Source: Blastomussa wellsi (Eukaryota; Cnidaria; Anthozoa; Scleractinia; Plerogyridae). From it: a stretch of 64,000 nucleotides of DNA. The notes below the pieces were generated by a model. It made no database searches. It had not been told where the DNA came from and worked only from the letters and a program-made list of their open reading frames with translations. The stretch covers positions 2,209,870 to 2,273,869 of the forward strand of contig OX393564.1 of NCBI GenBank assembly GCA_947652115.1, read 5' to 3'. Position 1 is the stretch's first letter. The number at the start of each line of letters is the position of its first letter. Position numbers and translations under genes: made by a program. Below, one piece after another: positions 35,674-47,018 of the stretch.

Positions 35674-38600
35674 ATGGTTTACGTCTCGGGAAGTAAGTGA
35701 AATTTCGGGAGTCAAAAAATCGCTCGATTATCCGTTTTACTCAAACATTTTGTCGTTTTTATCCACAGGTAATGTCTTAGAAAACAGATCAATATGGAGA
35801 TTGTCGATATTCTCCGATGTCTTCTGGGGAATTATCAACTTCGTGATTTTATTGTAAGACACATTTTATGACTACGTTTCATTTTATTGTGAACATTACA
35901 CGTAAGATTCAATCTGTCTAGTCCATTCTGATTGCTTGTTTTAATGTTGCTGCGATTTACAGCACTAATGCTTTGCTCTTTTTTCTCCCTTTCTTGATAT
36001 GCCAACAGCTTCCATACCATGTTTTCGGTGAGCACATTGTTGTATCGTTAAAAAATTAAATTGCTCTTTATGAATAATAGGTCTTTACATACCTTAAATC
36101 ACAGTATTCCATTGCAACGTGCAATTGAGTAACTGGAAAAAAATGATTTATATTGCTTTATAGCTGGTATAAAATATATAAATGAGGTGGATCAAATCTG
36201 CTAGAGCTGCATTCATCCTTGCGGCACAAGAAGTGAATAAAATTTATCATCTAGCTAGATATTATTATTAGTACAAATTATCGGGTAACCTAGCCAGAAG
36301 TGGATTGATGTTTATTGCTGAATAGAGATTTATCTACTCCCCATTGCCCAGTGCCTTATAGAAGTGGGTATTAAAACGTTGAGGTTAGGAAATCTGAGAG
36401 AAATTTAAGGCTGGATTTTGGTAGTGAAAGAGTCAGGGTCATTAACGGAATCAGAAGATCGCTTATAGTCTGGTGAAAACCGAAAATCAGGGTCATAAGC
36501 ACAACGGCATCGGAGTCGGAAGAATCAGAACATTTCCATTTTTTCTGGTGGTCCGCTTGTGGCTCCAATGCTTATGATTGATCTAGTGAAAACTAGATCA
36601 TCAGAGTTGAAAGTAGAAGCAGAAGGACTAACCAATCTCAATGTTTGTTCTCGGGCAATTTGATTGGTTTATTATTCCACTTGTGCTTGCGACTCTGACA
36701 ATAAAGTTAACTAGATCATAAACGACAGAGTCATAAGCGGAATCAGAACTCTGCTTACGACGTCAACAGTTTTATTTTTACTAGATTGCATGTACTTAGA
36801 CTCCAACTCTGGCGTTAATGAAAACCATGCTTTAGTGAACAATATCAACAATGCTTTTTTTCTTTTTCAATCGATTTAATTACTGGTATCCAATTTGAAG
36901 ATGTTCAAATTGGATACCTGCACTGTACAGTAATTGGACACCCACATGATCACATCACAAATTTTTCTTTAGATCTACAACTTTTCTCAACATTTTCTAT
37001 AGATACAATTATTATTATTATTATTATTGTCAGAAAATAGTACCATTATCTATAAAATCTTTTCAACTTTTTTTCAGCCCGGACTTACAAAACATGGTAA
37101 CTCGTACACAAATTCAGAGTACCGTCCAGGAGGAGGGTAAGTTAGTTTGCAGATTTAGTAGAGTGCTAAAAACTTAAAAAACTTTGGTCTTGTCCATTCT
37201 AAATTTAATGAAGTCAAATGCAATTTGACAGATTTAACAATAAAGATCACCAGCATTCCCCTTTATTATATGGCCGTGTCTCACGTGGACTTGAAACTAG
37301 CTAAAATCGATATTGACCGCGGTCTAGATTTCCCCATCTATACCGGCATCTAGATGCATTTTGGGGTAAGAAAGTTACAAACAAAAGAGGAACATAATTG
37401 TCCCCTTTTTCTCTAAAAATACTTAATGGAAATTTGAAAATAAAAAGTAAAGATATGACCAAACTTTTGCAAATTTAGGTCAACTCATCGCCGCTCAAAA
37501 ACAAAACGCCAGTGAGAACGAAGCAGTGTCGTTAAGCAAATTTAAGTTTCCGTTTGGCCATATAATAAACATCTTATTAACGGAGCTTAGTCGGTCTGTA
37601 TGGGAGAATCTTAACCTCGGTCATGAGTACAGACCTCACTGTGTTTGGTCTGTACTCACGACCTCGGTCAAGATTTATCCATACAGACCTCCTGCTTGGT
37701 TAAGCGATGTTCTGGATAAGTATGTATCAATGCGCCAGGGTATACCTGTATGCTCTCGAAGGAGGCATGTTTTAGCTACAGTGAGTGTTGTTTGTCCTCC
37801 GCTTGATATGAAGGCTCGTGGCTGGGTTACCAGCATTTGCCAGCCATGGGAGCAGTCTCTATTTAGCACCTGGCTGCAAATAGTGGAAGCTCCTGGATGT
37901 CTCAGGCAACCAACCTCCAGTTTGTGGTGCAGTTGTTTATGAAAGTTAAATTATTATAATTTTGTTGTCAGATTTGTTTATTCTTGACGCTATTATTATT
38001 TTCCTCATTTTAGGCCACCAAGGCCACCCGGTAGAAGGTTTGGAAGAATTGGTGGGGGAGGAGGGGGTAAGTGAAAAGTGATGTTTCCTCCAGTCCTCTC
38101 CAATCTATAGACATTCACATGTAGTTGCAATGCTGGAATCATTTTATTTTAAGCTTGTAAAAGGGTACACTTGACGTGAGACTAGGTCCCAGCATTGGGG
38201 AGCATGCCCAGATTGGTCTCCTTTAGGGGTATAACTCAAAATTTCAAACGACCATCCCCGCCCCTTCCATATACAAGTCCCACCCCGGGGTCTAGGTATC
38301 CCTACTACTAGTGCTCTATTGTGTGCCGACTTTTGAAGCATGAAGAGACTTGGTGTATTTCTGCTACCTTTGAATGGCATGGTAACTGGCTGGTACCCAT
38401 TTAAACAAGTCATGTGGACAGAAAGAGGCATTATGAGGGTGAAGTGTTCTGCATTCCCAAGAAGACAACTGGGCTTGAACCCAGCCATTTATAGGCTACT
38501 CTGTCTCAAACAAATAAATGTGACTCCTAGAGTTCTGCACAGGGCATGCAACTTTTTTTCTAGTCATGTAAACAATAACACTAAACAGACTAAAAATATG

Positions 38601-40434
38601 GATATTCTGATGTCAACATCATTGTGTTTTCTGTTGTTAGGTGCACCGTACAATCCTGGCCCTCCCATGGGTGGATGAGGAAGGTAATGTTAATAAAACA
38701 ATTGAAAATAAATAATTTATTGTATTTCCTTGATTAAATGCTTCTCCCCACTTCTTTCCCCTATGTCAGGGTTCAGTTTTACATGTAATTGTACAGTCAA
38801 GGTAGAGCCTCTCTATCAGAATCTTTCTGAAGAAATCTAAGATGCAAATTTAAGACAAGCGACTTCCTTAAGGGAGTTTAAGACAAAACTAAGTCGCCAC
38901 AGTTTTAAGTAAATTTTTATTATAATTCTTATGCGAAATTTTTAAGTATATTTTTGGACTACGGCCTCCATGAAAAGCAGTTTTTATTCTTTTGCATTTT
39001 ATACCTTTGTTGTAGCTAGGAAGATCAGGGACAGCGGAGCGTATTTTGAAGTGGGGGGAATTGAAAACGAGCACCGAAGGCACAAGTTTGTAGGGGGGTC
39101 TGGGGGCGAAAATTTTGAGATCTAGAGGCTCTGAAATGGTATTTTCAACATTCTCCATGAGATATTTCTTAAAAAAGACAACCTGAATACAGAAATATTT
39201 TGGAAGTTTTGTAAGCTTGATACATATTTTTCGATATATATCCTGGCTTTAGTACACTAACCTGGGTTTTTACACAACCTCTCAGTGTGTGGAAAGGATG
39301 TGCGTAAGGAAACTTGTACACTAAGTACGTAAACACAAAGTGTTCCCAACAGGTTTTGAACAAGGTTGTAGCTTTGTAAATTCTCGTCACTAAATGAAGA
39401 AAGTGCGATTCAAGCACTTGTTTCATCTGTTAGTGTTCTATGCATTTTACATCTTTCCTCAAATAACTACTGAGCATGAACTGAATTAACGTTAACGGAA
39501 GTAGTCCACTATTCAGTCAAAAATGTGATAAGATATTATTCCATGCTTAAAAATGACTCTGGAATGACAACAATAACTTTTAATCTTTTTCTACAAAATG
39601 GCGCTTTTCCGTGTCCATTTTCCTTTTATTTATTATTTACGTTTTCCTGTTTTCATTATTTCTTCATACGAACCTGAAGATAGGTAGTTAGTTGATTACC
39701 ATAAATACTTCTAAATAAGCTGATGGAAATACCGTGTTTTTCTCTCCATTTTTGACTTGTTATGGTAATATCAACAGTGACTGTAACGAAACTGCAGGGA
39801 CCCATTGATGGCTAAAAATGACAAAAATGCTCATGATGTAATGAATTACACAGACTACACTGTCACGCGACAATGATTTCAATCCATAAAGTGAAGATCT
39901 GCTAGAAGATTTGCAATAATAAATGCAACAAAAACAAAGTCCGGGTGCTGCCCATAGAGGGGCTCAAGAAACAGTTCTGTAGGGTAAAGCTGGTGTTAAT
40001 CATGGGATGGGACAAGGGACAAGAGAAAATTCAAGCGTGGAAGGTTCGATTACCTGCCGCTGTTCGGCAACCAGACTCGTAATATTTTGCAACAGAAGAG
40101 GCGAGAGCCACAATCAAAAAGAGAAGCACTGGGAGGTTCAGACTCCAACCCCCCCCCCACTTTCCCCTCCACAAATTGGTCAAAAAATGGGAAAACCAAC
40201 TCAAAGATGGTAGCACTTATGAATCCAGGGCCGTACATAGCAGGGGGGCAGAGGGGGCAGTTGCCCCCGCCAGGAAAACTAAATGTTCATATTTTTCTAA
40301 GATAGCGTTTGATTTTGCTGAGCTATTTCTTGTAGGAAGTGAAGGTGTGCGGAGTTTGCCCCCGCAGACAAAAAATCCTAGTACGGCTCTGAAATCTGGT
40401 CTAAAGCTGGTGTAAACTTTGTAATTTCAGGTAA
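35674..40434 (+). CDS. SELENOK: Selenoprotein K (Sec-containing), complete
   Basis: Exons: 35674-35692, 35769-35853, 36009-36027, 37078-37136, 38014-38066, 38641-38683, 40431-40434 plus 3' UTR. These total 282 nt, or 93 residues including selenocysteine (human 94). It starts MVYVSGSNVLENRSIWRL (human MVYISNGQVLDSRS...WRL). One membrane segment follows (FWGIINFVILFF, residues about 26-37). Then comes a Gly/Pro/Arg-rich cytosolic tail (RPPGRRFGRIGGGGG) ending PMGG-U-GR. The Sec codon is TGA at 38676-38678, and the C-terminal GGUGR matches vertebrate SELENOK. Known role: an ER membrane protein that supports DHHC6 palmitoylation and ER-associated degradation. The real stop is TAA 40432-40434. A standard gene caller would stop at the Sec codon. 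Confidence 0.95.
38690..40425. other. SELENOK last intron with diverged repeats
   Basis: A 1.75-kb intron with AT-rich sequence and one GC-richer repeat at 40210-40400 (CCCCCGCCAGGAAAACTAAA, GTGCGGAGTTTGCCCCCGCA). Open frames around 40010-40415 on both strands look incidental. No gene supported. Confidence 0.55.
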
Positions 40435-40519
40435 ATGCTTGTCAGCCTAGCATTCACTGGTGATGACAAGCAGAAAATAAAGACGGCAGCGGGAGTGTTC
40501 TGTGCTTACTTGCAGACGT

Positions 40520-40568
40520 GTGATGTCACCCGGGGAAAACTTCATAAGGAACCTGGACCGTGACTGAT
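40520..40568 (+). promoter_or_regulatory. SECIS element core in SELENOK 3' UTR
   Basis: The quartet strand GTGA (40520-40523) is followed after 12 nt by an apical AAAA (40536-40539) and, on the 3' side, TGAT (40565-40568). GTCAC (40525-40529) pairs with GTGAC (40560-40564), and CCGGG pairs with CCTGG above a small bulge. The quartet-to-AA spacing and the position about 86 nt after the stop suit a eukaryotic SECIS. Folding was by eye. Confidence 0.8.
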
Positions 40569-40617
40569 GTTCTCTCTTGCTGACTTTGCTGTAATTTTGT
40601 ACTAACAGACTGTAGAT

Positions 40618-40623
40618 ATTAAA
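40618..40623 (+). terminator. Possible SELENOK polyadenylation signal
   Basis: ATTAAA, the commonest variant hexamer, about 50 bp past the SECIS; a T-rich stretch follows near 40637. Confidence 0.5.
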
Positions 40624-41600
40624 TTAACTCACACTTTCATTGTTTCAATCGTTGTAATGCAATGAGGATATTATTAAGCGAAAAACTGGGAGGAATAGGT
40701 CGCGAGAGAGGGAGAATAAGCGCGTGGCTTACTGTTCCTCCCGTGTCTCTCCCTGCGCGCGTTTTCTCGCACTCGCGCGTCGCTCGAACTCGCGCCCTTA
40801 GATTACTCTATATTGACCATTTTGGCATTGCCCGTAATACACCTTGTTTACCCTCCAAAATTTTGCATAACCTTTGTTTCCCACTTCTCTTGGGTATTAC
40901 AGTCGTCCCAAGAGAATCTGAAGACAATGCTTATGCAACATTTTTTTGGGGGGGAGGGGGGGGGGGGGGCGTAAACAAGGTGTATTATGGGCAATGCGAA
41001 ATTCGTGGTCGATTACAGGACGTACCACAACAAGCTCACGTCTATTTGTTTCGAGTGCTGAAATGTAATGGGGATTATCCAATATGGGGCAAATTTCAAT
41101 TGGGCGCAGTAAATTACAAACAGCTAAAAACAAACATAAGACCATCGCAAGTCTGCGTAGCGGGTTAGAGATGAAGCGTTGCGAACTCCTGCCCTGTTAT
41201 TACTCTTGCGCCTTGTACGCGGGTTATAAATAACAAATCAGAATATGAACCAAATCAGTACCACACGTAACCGGCGACAAGAGAAGACGACTGAATAATC
41301 AGGCTAGAGCAAGCGTGCGCCAATTAGCAGTAATTATTGGTTTGCACTGTGCGTATGCAGCGCGCGTTTTTTGGCAATAATGACCCAATTGGGGAACGTG
41401 GAAAAAGGAAAACCAAAGCGATCCTGAATTTAATGCTGGAGACACCACAGATAGCCCAAGCTCGATATATGGGCAGCTCTTATGTTGTCCTTTGCATTGT
41501 TACGTGACTCGAGCGATTTGGATATTTATAAAGATTTGTATGGGGAAGAAATAAAGCCGAAAAAAACGAAAAAATTGACGGTTGAATTACAATAAAAACC

Positions 41601-42123
41601 AAGTGCCTATGAAGTGAATTTGTTTTGTGTTTTGTTTTAACATTTACTTTGTGAAATACGCGATTCCAGTTTTTCCGATTTTACAAGCCTTTAAAGTTGA
41701 GCATTTTGACCTCCAAAAATGGTCAGGGGAATGGGTCCGAAAATACCACGCCGTGACGTCACTATGGTGCCAAACTTTTGTTTGATGGATCAAAGTTTCT
41801 TGTCAGCGAGGAGTGATTACGTGAGAAACATGTCGAGCGATTCAGAAATGGGCGATTTGTCAGAAAAATCCAGCAACCCCGAGGAAATAGAAACTGAGAA
41901 CGATTTCGTGAACGATTTTTGGCGCCCAAATGACGTCAGCGGTAGTTGTCACGTGGTATTTTGACCGCGCGATTCAAATACCCCTTTTAAGCAAAATGGC
42001 TCAACTTTGAAGGCTTGTAAAATCGTTACTTTTAATGCCAGACGTCTCAAACTTTGGAATCGCGTATTTCACAAGGTAACTTTTCAAACTAAATACAAAA
42101 CCAATTCACTTCATAGGCGCTTT
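41601..42123. mobile_element. 523-bp foldback element
   Basis: AAGTGCCTATGAAGTGAATT (left) mirrors AATTCACTTCATAGGCGCTT (right). The arms remain complementary for over 100 bp, including GTGAAATACGCGATTCC / GGAATCGCGTATTTCAC. No target duplication was determined. Confidence 0.85.
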
Positions 42124-42300
42124 AAAACGTAAGAAACCTCAAACTAATAGTTTACTAAGGAAGGAAAATAAAGAGGTGATACTAAACCAAAATGGAATAA
42201 AGATGGTTAAGGATGGAGAGGATTGAGACGGATTGCAAAATGACGAATTTGAAAAATTTAGGCTGAATTTTTCAAAATGACGTAGCTCCTTTAAAGACCC
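42124..42300. repeat. Repeat of the 19329/63255 family
   Basis: TAGTTTACTAAGGAAGGAAA then GGATGGAGAGGATTGAGAC, ending AATGACGTAGCTCCTTT, the inverse of the AAAGGAGCTACGTCAT end seen at 19329. Confidence 0.65.
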
Positions 42301-42777
42301 CACTCAATTATACATCCGTCAATTCCTGAAGTTCCTTGTTTGCAGCGCTTTTTTTTTTTTCAGGTTTTGTGAAATTACAAACACCTGAATTTCCATAACA
42401 AGTTTAACAGCTTTTACGAGGTTTAAGAAGGGATGGAAGAAAAAATATTATTTTGTTGTTGTTTCAATCATATACTCTACCCATCTGAGTCTGTCCTTGG
42501 CTTGCCTGGCACCATGCAATCGACACTGTGTACGGAAAACGCGAGAATGTGAACATTTTGGCAATTTTTAAAGAAACCCGTGAATATTTAAGGTTTAGAT
42601 AGTAATACAGTACTAGAGGTAGATTGTTTTATGTTTGTTTATCTCTCAATTTCCACCTTTTTGCTTCCAATATTTGCTGTAAGCTTGTAAGTTCGCACGT
42701 TTGGACTAAAATTATGCCATCGATGTATCGTGGCCTCCCTTGCTGACGATGACAACCTTTACAAAAACTCGCGGTGA

Positions 42778-42868
42778 CCATGGAACCTCGTTCCCATGCA
42801 GGATCTCTCATCTTCCCACCCACCAGTGAGAGGGCGGGAAGATGAGAGACCCTGAGAACGAGGTTGTG
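42778..42868. repeat. GC-rich hairpin repeat, related to 50985-51055
   Basis: CTCTCATCTTCCC and GGGAAGATGAGAG flank a short loop, with CCTCGTTCC.../...GAACGAGG outside. A second copy is at 50985-51055 and a half copy (GGCGGGAAGATGAAAGACCC) near 14709. The perfect arms could form a stable RNA hairpin. Confidence 0.75.
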
Positions 42869-43295
42869 CGACACCGCGGATAAACGCACCGTGCACGCGC
42901 ATGACGTCATGATTTCTTCAGTTTTTTTTTTGAGGTGGTTATTCGCCATTTTCCAATTACCCATAGTACACAATTTTTGTCCCCAAAATTTTTGCATAAA
43001 CAGTCTTCAGATTCTCTTGGGAAACAAAGGTTATGCAAAATTCTGGGGGGCAAACACCATTCTATACCTAGTGAGCGTTTTGGGGTGAAACAAACCTGAT
43101 CAAATTAATTATGAATTGCTTGCCATATGTGCTTATTACCTTCTCGTAAAACTAAATAACAAAAATCCTCACTATAGCGTGTATGCATGGCGTTCGCTAT
43201 ACGAAATAATTCTGACTCGAGTTAAAGGGTGGGGTCGTTTGTGAAATGGGTGGCTGTGACAGACAACTGACCAACTGACGTAAGTAATACGATAG

Positions 43296-43300
43296 CCAAT
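43296..43300 (+). promoter_or_regulatory. CCAAT box, gene A
   Basis: In ATAGCCAAT, about 140 bp upstream of the ATG. The same ATAGCCAAT lies at the matching place in unit B (46036-46040). Confidence 0.55.
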
Positions 43301-43359
43301 GAAAGCCGTGAGTGCGGGTCACACCTCAAGGATTTTTTACTGAACATGTTTATTTCCTC

Positions 43360-43369
43360 TTTCACTTTC
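43360..43369 (+). promoter_or_regulatory. ISRE/IRF-like site, gene A
   Basis: TTTCACTTTC is the inverse of GAAAGTGAAA, a perfect GAAANNGAAA IRF core, 71 bp upstream of the ATG. Conserved in unit B. Confidence 0.6.
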
Positions 43370-43439
43370 AACCACTGAGGAGTTCAGACGAAGTCAGATT
43401 AGGTTAGTCATCGTCTCAGAACGAAAAAAAAAAATAGAT

Positions 43440-43835
43440 ATGTCGATCTTAGACGATCTGCAGCTGATCTACAAACCGCTTCTTGAAACGGTGTTTGAGG
43501 CTACAGTCCACCAGAACGATTTCACCATGCCACAAACCGACAATGAGAGGGTTGTCTTATCGATTGATGCGAATAACTCCTTTGCCATGATACTTAATGC
43601 TATTTCAAGCGCCGTGCTGAGCAAGTATGGGAAGAGTGTTTGGAAAGGAATCACTGGCCCAGTGGATAGCCCGAACTATATTAATTACTGGCTGTGGGTA
43701 GATCCTGCTGGCTTTAATGAAAAACTATTAGAAGGAATGCACTACAATTTCAAAATAGTGCAATGTACTCCATTTGTTTGTGGTGGTGGTACTTTCTCCT
43801 ATGGCGTCAGCATCAAGGCGTGTAAACTGGCATAA
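43440..43835 (+). CDS. Uncharacterised 131-residue protein, tandem paralogue A
   Basis: A single open exon, ATG 43440 to TAA, preceded by an A-run (AAAAAAAAAATAGATATG). No signal peptide, transmembrane segment or low-complexity region; a compact, mixed, probably cytosolic globular protein. It shares motifs in the same order with the gene at 46201: IYxPL, FTMPQT / VCMPQT, YGxxxWKGITGP, YWLWVxP, YNFKIxQCTPF and FxYGVSIK, roughly 45% identical by eye. I do not recognise the family. One conserved Cys (in QCTPF) and several Trp/Tyr positions suggest a conserved fold rather than relaxed sequence. The promoter carries a CCAAT box and an IRF-type site. An innate-immune, stress or lectin-like role is speculation. 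Confidence 0.75.
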   Translation: MSILDDLQLIYKPLLETVFEATVHQNDFTMPQTDNERVVLSIDANNSFAMILNAISSAVLSKYGKSVWKGITGPVDSPNYINYWLWVDPAGFNEKLLEGMHYNFKIVQCTPFVCGGGTFSYGVSIKACKLA

Positions 43836-46035
43836 CGACCTTTCTGCATAAAGGACTTTCACATAGACGCAAACTTGATGGCCTACATTAACAGAACCGT
43901 TAACTTACGTGACTTTTCACAGTTCCTGTGAAGTTCATGTCTTTGTAATGGCGAGCACGGCCCGGGTAACGTCGGGTTTTTTTCTAGTATCAAAAAAATT
44001 AGCAACCCTAAGAGTGACTTGTAGAGACGCGCTCCTTGTAGCTAGGAGCTAGGATCTAACCAAGATTGTTGTATAACTCTCTTTACTGCAATTATAATGC
44101 TGTTAAGGTCGGTAATTAGTTAAGTTTTTCACACTTTTGTGAGCTCGAGCTTTCATTCTATATTTCTTGTGTACATGTACGTATATAATTTTCAGTCGTT
44201 TTGATTGCGAGAAATGGACAGTAGATCGATATAGAGTACCAAGTTACTGAACTACCCTGCACAGTTCATGATTCCCACGAACGTTAAGACAAGCAAAACT
44301 TTCAAGAGAAAAGAATAAACCGCGCGAGTTCAGCCTGAAAGCAAGCAAAAATAATGAGAGCAAATTATAATTAATGTGGCTGAACTTATTGACTGCAAGG
44401 AAACAGACTGCATGAGTACTTGTTTCTATCGACTTGATTCGACTGTGATGTGAGAGTAGTTCAGTGGCACGTTTCCAAGGCTTTTGACTGCAAGTTTCTT
44501 TATAATTATTCACTTTAATTACTGCTATGTGTCCGTAAAAATCGGTTTCTGGGTTCCTCAGCTATCCCCGCTGATGTTTCAGGGGCATGATACACATATG
44601 TTCAGTAGCCAATTTAGTAGTTGTAAGTTGCTCATGTTTTCGGCAGTCTACTTTCGTTTTTGTATTATGCATTAAAATCCCAGTGACAGAGCTTTCGTGG
44701 TGCCAGACAATAAAACGAAAGAGATTTTCAACATTTTGCTATGTGTTTGATTTGCTTCCGGTTTCTCTTTCGGTTGATCTTTTTATTAGTTTTCAAATCA
44801 GTGGCTTTAGTTTTCGCGAACACGATTCAGTGCAGAGATTATAATTGAAATATCCGTATTCTAACGATTAATATTGGGGTAGTAGCTACGAACGGTAACC
44901 ATTCTTAGACAACAGCCTCCCTGAATAACAAGCCACATGTCATGAACCACACGGTCTATAGAACTCAGCAGGATCGAGCACTGTGAATTGTTGAAATTTA
45001 CAAGCTCATCGCTGTTTAGGTACAGTTCTAACATATTAAATTTGCTGACTCTGTGAACAACTAATTATATTGGATAATAGGAACCAAAAACGTTTCTGTG
45101 TTGGACCGTTAGGAAATAATTCAATTCTAGTTTTCACAACACATTTCATTATTTGTCTATTCTGAGAACTGACAAATAATTCCAGGTATTATATATAATG
45201 CTAGAGTGCGGTCGCATGGCTACCGAGGCCTTTCGCGTAAAGTATTACATTTTCGACAAAATCTAGCTTGAACGAAAATGCTATAAAAAAAGTTTACAGT
45301 ACAGTTAATAACAAGACAATGTTTTGAATTGTTGTAAGTAAATGAGATGGTTATTGCTTCTTGATCATGGGTTATTATTTGTTTATTTAGACCCGTTATG
45401 GGCCGTGTACCTAATTTAGGATCCGATTGGAATTTAGAAGTGTTGCTTTCTGAAGAGGGAGAAAACCCCTCAGAACGGAGCAAGGAAAACAACCCAACAA
45501 CAAATTCGACCCAAAAATGAAGTTGGACATCACGAAATTGGTTGGAGGTGAATGGTCATCGCTGCTACACCCCTGCTGCACGCAAATACTGAAATGAAGT
45601 CTGACGAAGGGAGCTATCTCTAGAGTGTAAGAAACCTGTCTCTCTTTTCGACTCTTTTATGCGCTACGTTATACATGACTTGAATCGTTTCCATTAATTG
45701 CAATGGAACTGAAAATGAGAGCCGTTTTAAAACGTTTTCATTTCAATGTTCAATTCAAATCTCCAACAAAGTCTTACAATACGCTTTGGTCTCTCTCATG
45801 CTTGAACTTTAATCGCTCACTTCGGAAAAGAGTAGTTGCATGCATGGTTTAGAGTGAGCCAAACTAATTATGAACTGAGGTATTGTCAGAATTCATTTCA
45901 TTTGTGTCCCAGTTTAAACCGTACTTTGCTTCTGCCTTTATCACTCGTGGTTTCTTCTAATAATATGGATTTTTCTAAGTAAAAAGGTGGGGTCGATTGT
46001 GAGAGTGACGTATACTACCGTTCTTTGTGTAATAG

Positions 46036-46040
46036 CCAAT
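46036..46040 (+). promoter_or_regulatory. CCAAT box, gene B
   Basis: In ATAGCCAAT, collinear with the one in unit A. Confidence 0.55.
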
Positions 46041-46108
46041 CACTCGTTGTTGCTGGTCATATGACCAATATTCTTATTAGATACATTAATTTCTCCAATT
46101 GCTTCCTC

Positions 46109-46118
46109 TTTCTCTTTC
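46109..46118 (+). promoter_or_regulatory. ISRE/IRF-like site, gene B
   Basis: TTTCTCTTTC, the inverse of GAAAGAGAAA (GAAANNGAAA), 83 bp before the second ATG and collinear with 43360-43369. Flanks TTCCTCTTTC and TCAAC.TCTGAG are conserved too. Confidence 0.6.
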
Positions 46119-46180
46119 AACTTCTGAGGTGTTTAGACCAAGTCAGTTTACTCTGCCATCGGCTTTCAAGTAAAAAAAAT

Positions 46181-46204
46181 ATGGCAAATCCCGTGTTGCC
46201 ATGA
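46181..46204 (+). CDS. Short uORF overlapping the start of gene B
   Basis: ATG GCA AAT CCC GTG TTG CCA TGA, seven codons, in a different frame. Its stop overlaps the gene B start as ATGA. Gene A has no such uORF. It could dampen translation of gene B or allow reinitiation. Confidence 0.45.
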   Translation: MANPVLP

Positions 46205-46608
46205 ACGATCTTATGCAGATATACCAACCGCTTGTAGGGATGCAGTTTGAAGGAAATTACCTAGGAGAAGTTTGTATGCCACAAACGGGGAATATGAGAA
46301 ACATCGTATTGATCCAACAAGGAAATCCTTTCGCTGCAGTGCTGCAAGGAATTTCACAAACCGTGATGCACGCCTACGGTGAGCAGATATGGAAAGGGAT
46401 AACCGGTCCCGGCAATCGATATCCCCTCACAGATTACTGGCTGTGGGTTGAACCTGACTTTGGCCAAGCGCCACAGAAAGGAGCTTCTTACAATTTCAAA
46501 ATAGAGCAATGCACTCCATTCCAGGGAACACCAGACATGCCGCGGTTCACATATGGAGTCAGCATCAAGGTTTCTGTGGTCATCCCACCACCTCCGCCTA
46601 AGCACTAA
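46201..46608 (+). CDS. Uncharacterised 135-residue protein, tandem paralogue B
   Basis: Intronless frame from ATG 46201 to TAA. It begins MNDLMQIYQPL, which aligns with paralogue A from its fourth codon, so the original start has shifted in one copy. Conserved blocks: CMPQTGNMRNIVLI, YGEQIWKGITGP, YWLWVEP, YNFKIEQCTPF and FTYGVSIK. Unlike A it ends with a proline run (IPPPPPPKH-like tail, about 10 residues), a possible SH3/WW or profilin ligand. No signal peptide or membrane segment. Family unknown to me; function not assigned. Upstream CCAAT and IRF-like sites match those of A, and a small uORF overlaps the start. Confidence 0.75.
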   Translation: MNDLMQIYQPLVGMQFEGNYLGEVCMPQTGNMRNIVLIQQGNPFAAVLQGISQTVMHAYGEQIWKGITGPGNRYPLTDYWLWVEPDFGQAPQKGASYNFKIEQCTPFQGTPDMPRFTYGVSIKVSVVIPPPPPKH

Positions 46609-46706
46609 GATCGACTGTTCGCTGATGCAGTTGCATTTGTGGCGTTTGTCAGTGGAAGTCAATCGAGTTTTATTTTTGGCCAACTTTTAACTTTCTAGTA
46701 ATAACT

Positions 46707-47018
46707 ATGGCAGCAAAGTTAAGTTGTAGTAAAGTGTACATTTTAGTTATTCTGATCTTAGCCGGTAAAGGTATGTTATAAGACTTAGCGTAACTGTCGA
46801 GATTGCATGCAAAGTCATGAAATTAATTTAGTCTCTGCAACGATCTATCGACTTTCGTTTTAACCGGCGACATTGACACTAAAGTCTCGACGAACTGCCG
46901 AACTGTTAACGAGGCTAATCGGCAACTGAAGAAACTTTGCCTACTGGTGTCTTCTGTCCAAACGCATTGCTTCTTTTGGTGCAAGACTGAAAACAAGGAT
47001 ATATCAAGCTGCAGATAA
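46707..47018 (+). CDS. Speculative two-exon secreted peptide
   Basis: ATG at 46707 opens a 21-codon exon that reads like a signal peptide (MAAKLSCSKVYILVILILAG) and ends at a good donor (GTATGT, 46771). In phase, 46885-47018 gives about 45 residues with five cysteines before a TAA. The intervening 114 bp lacks a clear pyrimidine tract, so the join is weak. It may equally be 3' UTR of paralogue B. Confidence 0.15.

Larger units (their letters stand above)
40640..43200. other. Repeat-rich spacer between SELENOK and the tandem gene pair
   Basis: Contains a foldback repeat at 40820-41010 (CACCTTGTTTACCCTCCAAA... against GTAAACAAGGTG, with a G-run near 40950) and related sequence at 42950-43065. 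It also holds the large foldback at 41601-42123, a repeat of the 19329 family at 42124-42300, and a hairpin at 42778-42868. No gene recognised; the 168-codon frame at 40662-41168 crosses the foldback. Confidence 0.6.
43203..45225 (+). repeat. Tandem segmental duplication, unit A
   Basis: Homologous to 45962-47897 in order: GGTGGGGTCG(T/A)TTGTGA start, CCAAT box, ISRE-like site, 5' UTR, coding sequence, an AATAAAAC signal (44709 / 47393), TTTCTCTTTCGGTTG, AATTCTAGTTTTCA, and a closing GGCTACCGAGGC. The offset is about 2.7 kb. Much of the 3' half is diverged. Confidence 0.85.

Noticed and set aside
38676..38678. TGA read as the stop of the SELENOK frame
   Set aside because: Followed by Gly-Arg-stop as in known SELENOK, with a SECIS downstream, so it is read as selenocysteine.
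40662..41168. 168-codon plus-strand frame
   Set aside because: Crosses a foldback repeat and a poly-G run, which creates a glycine tract; no family resemblance.
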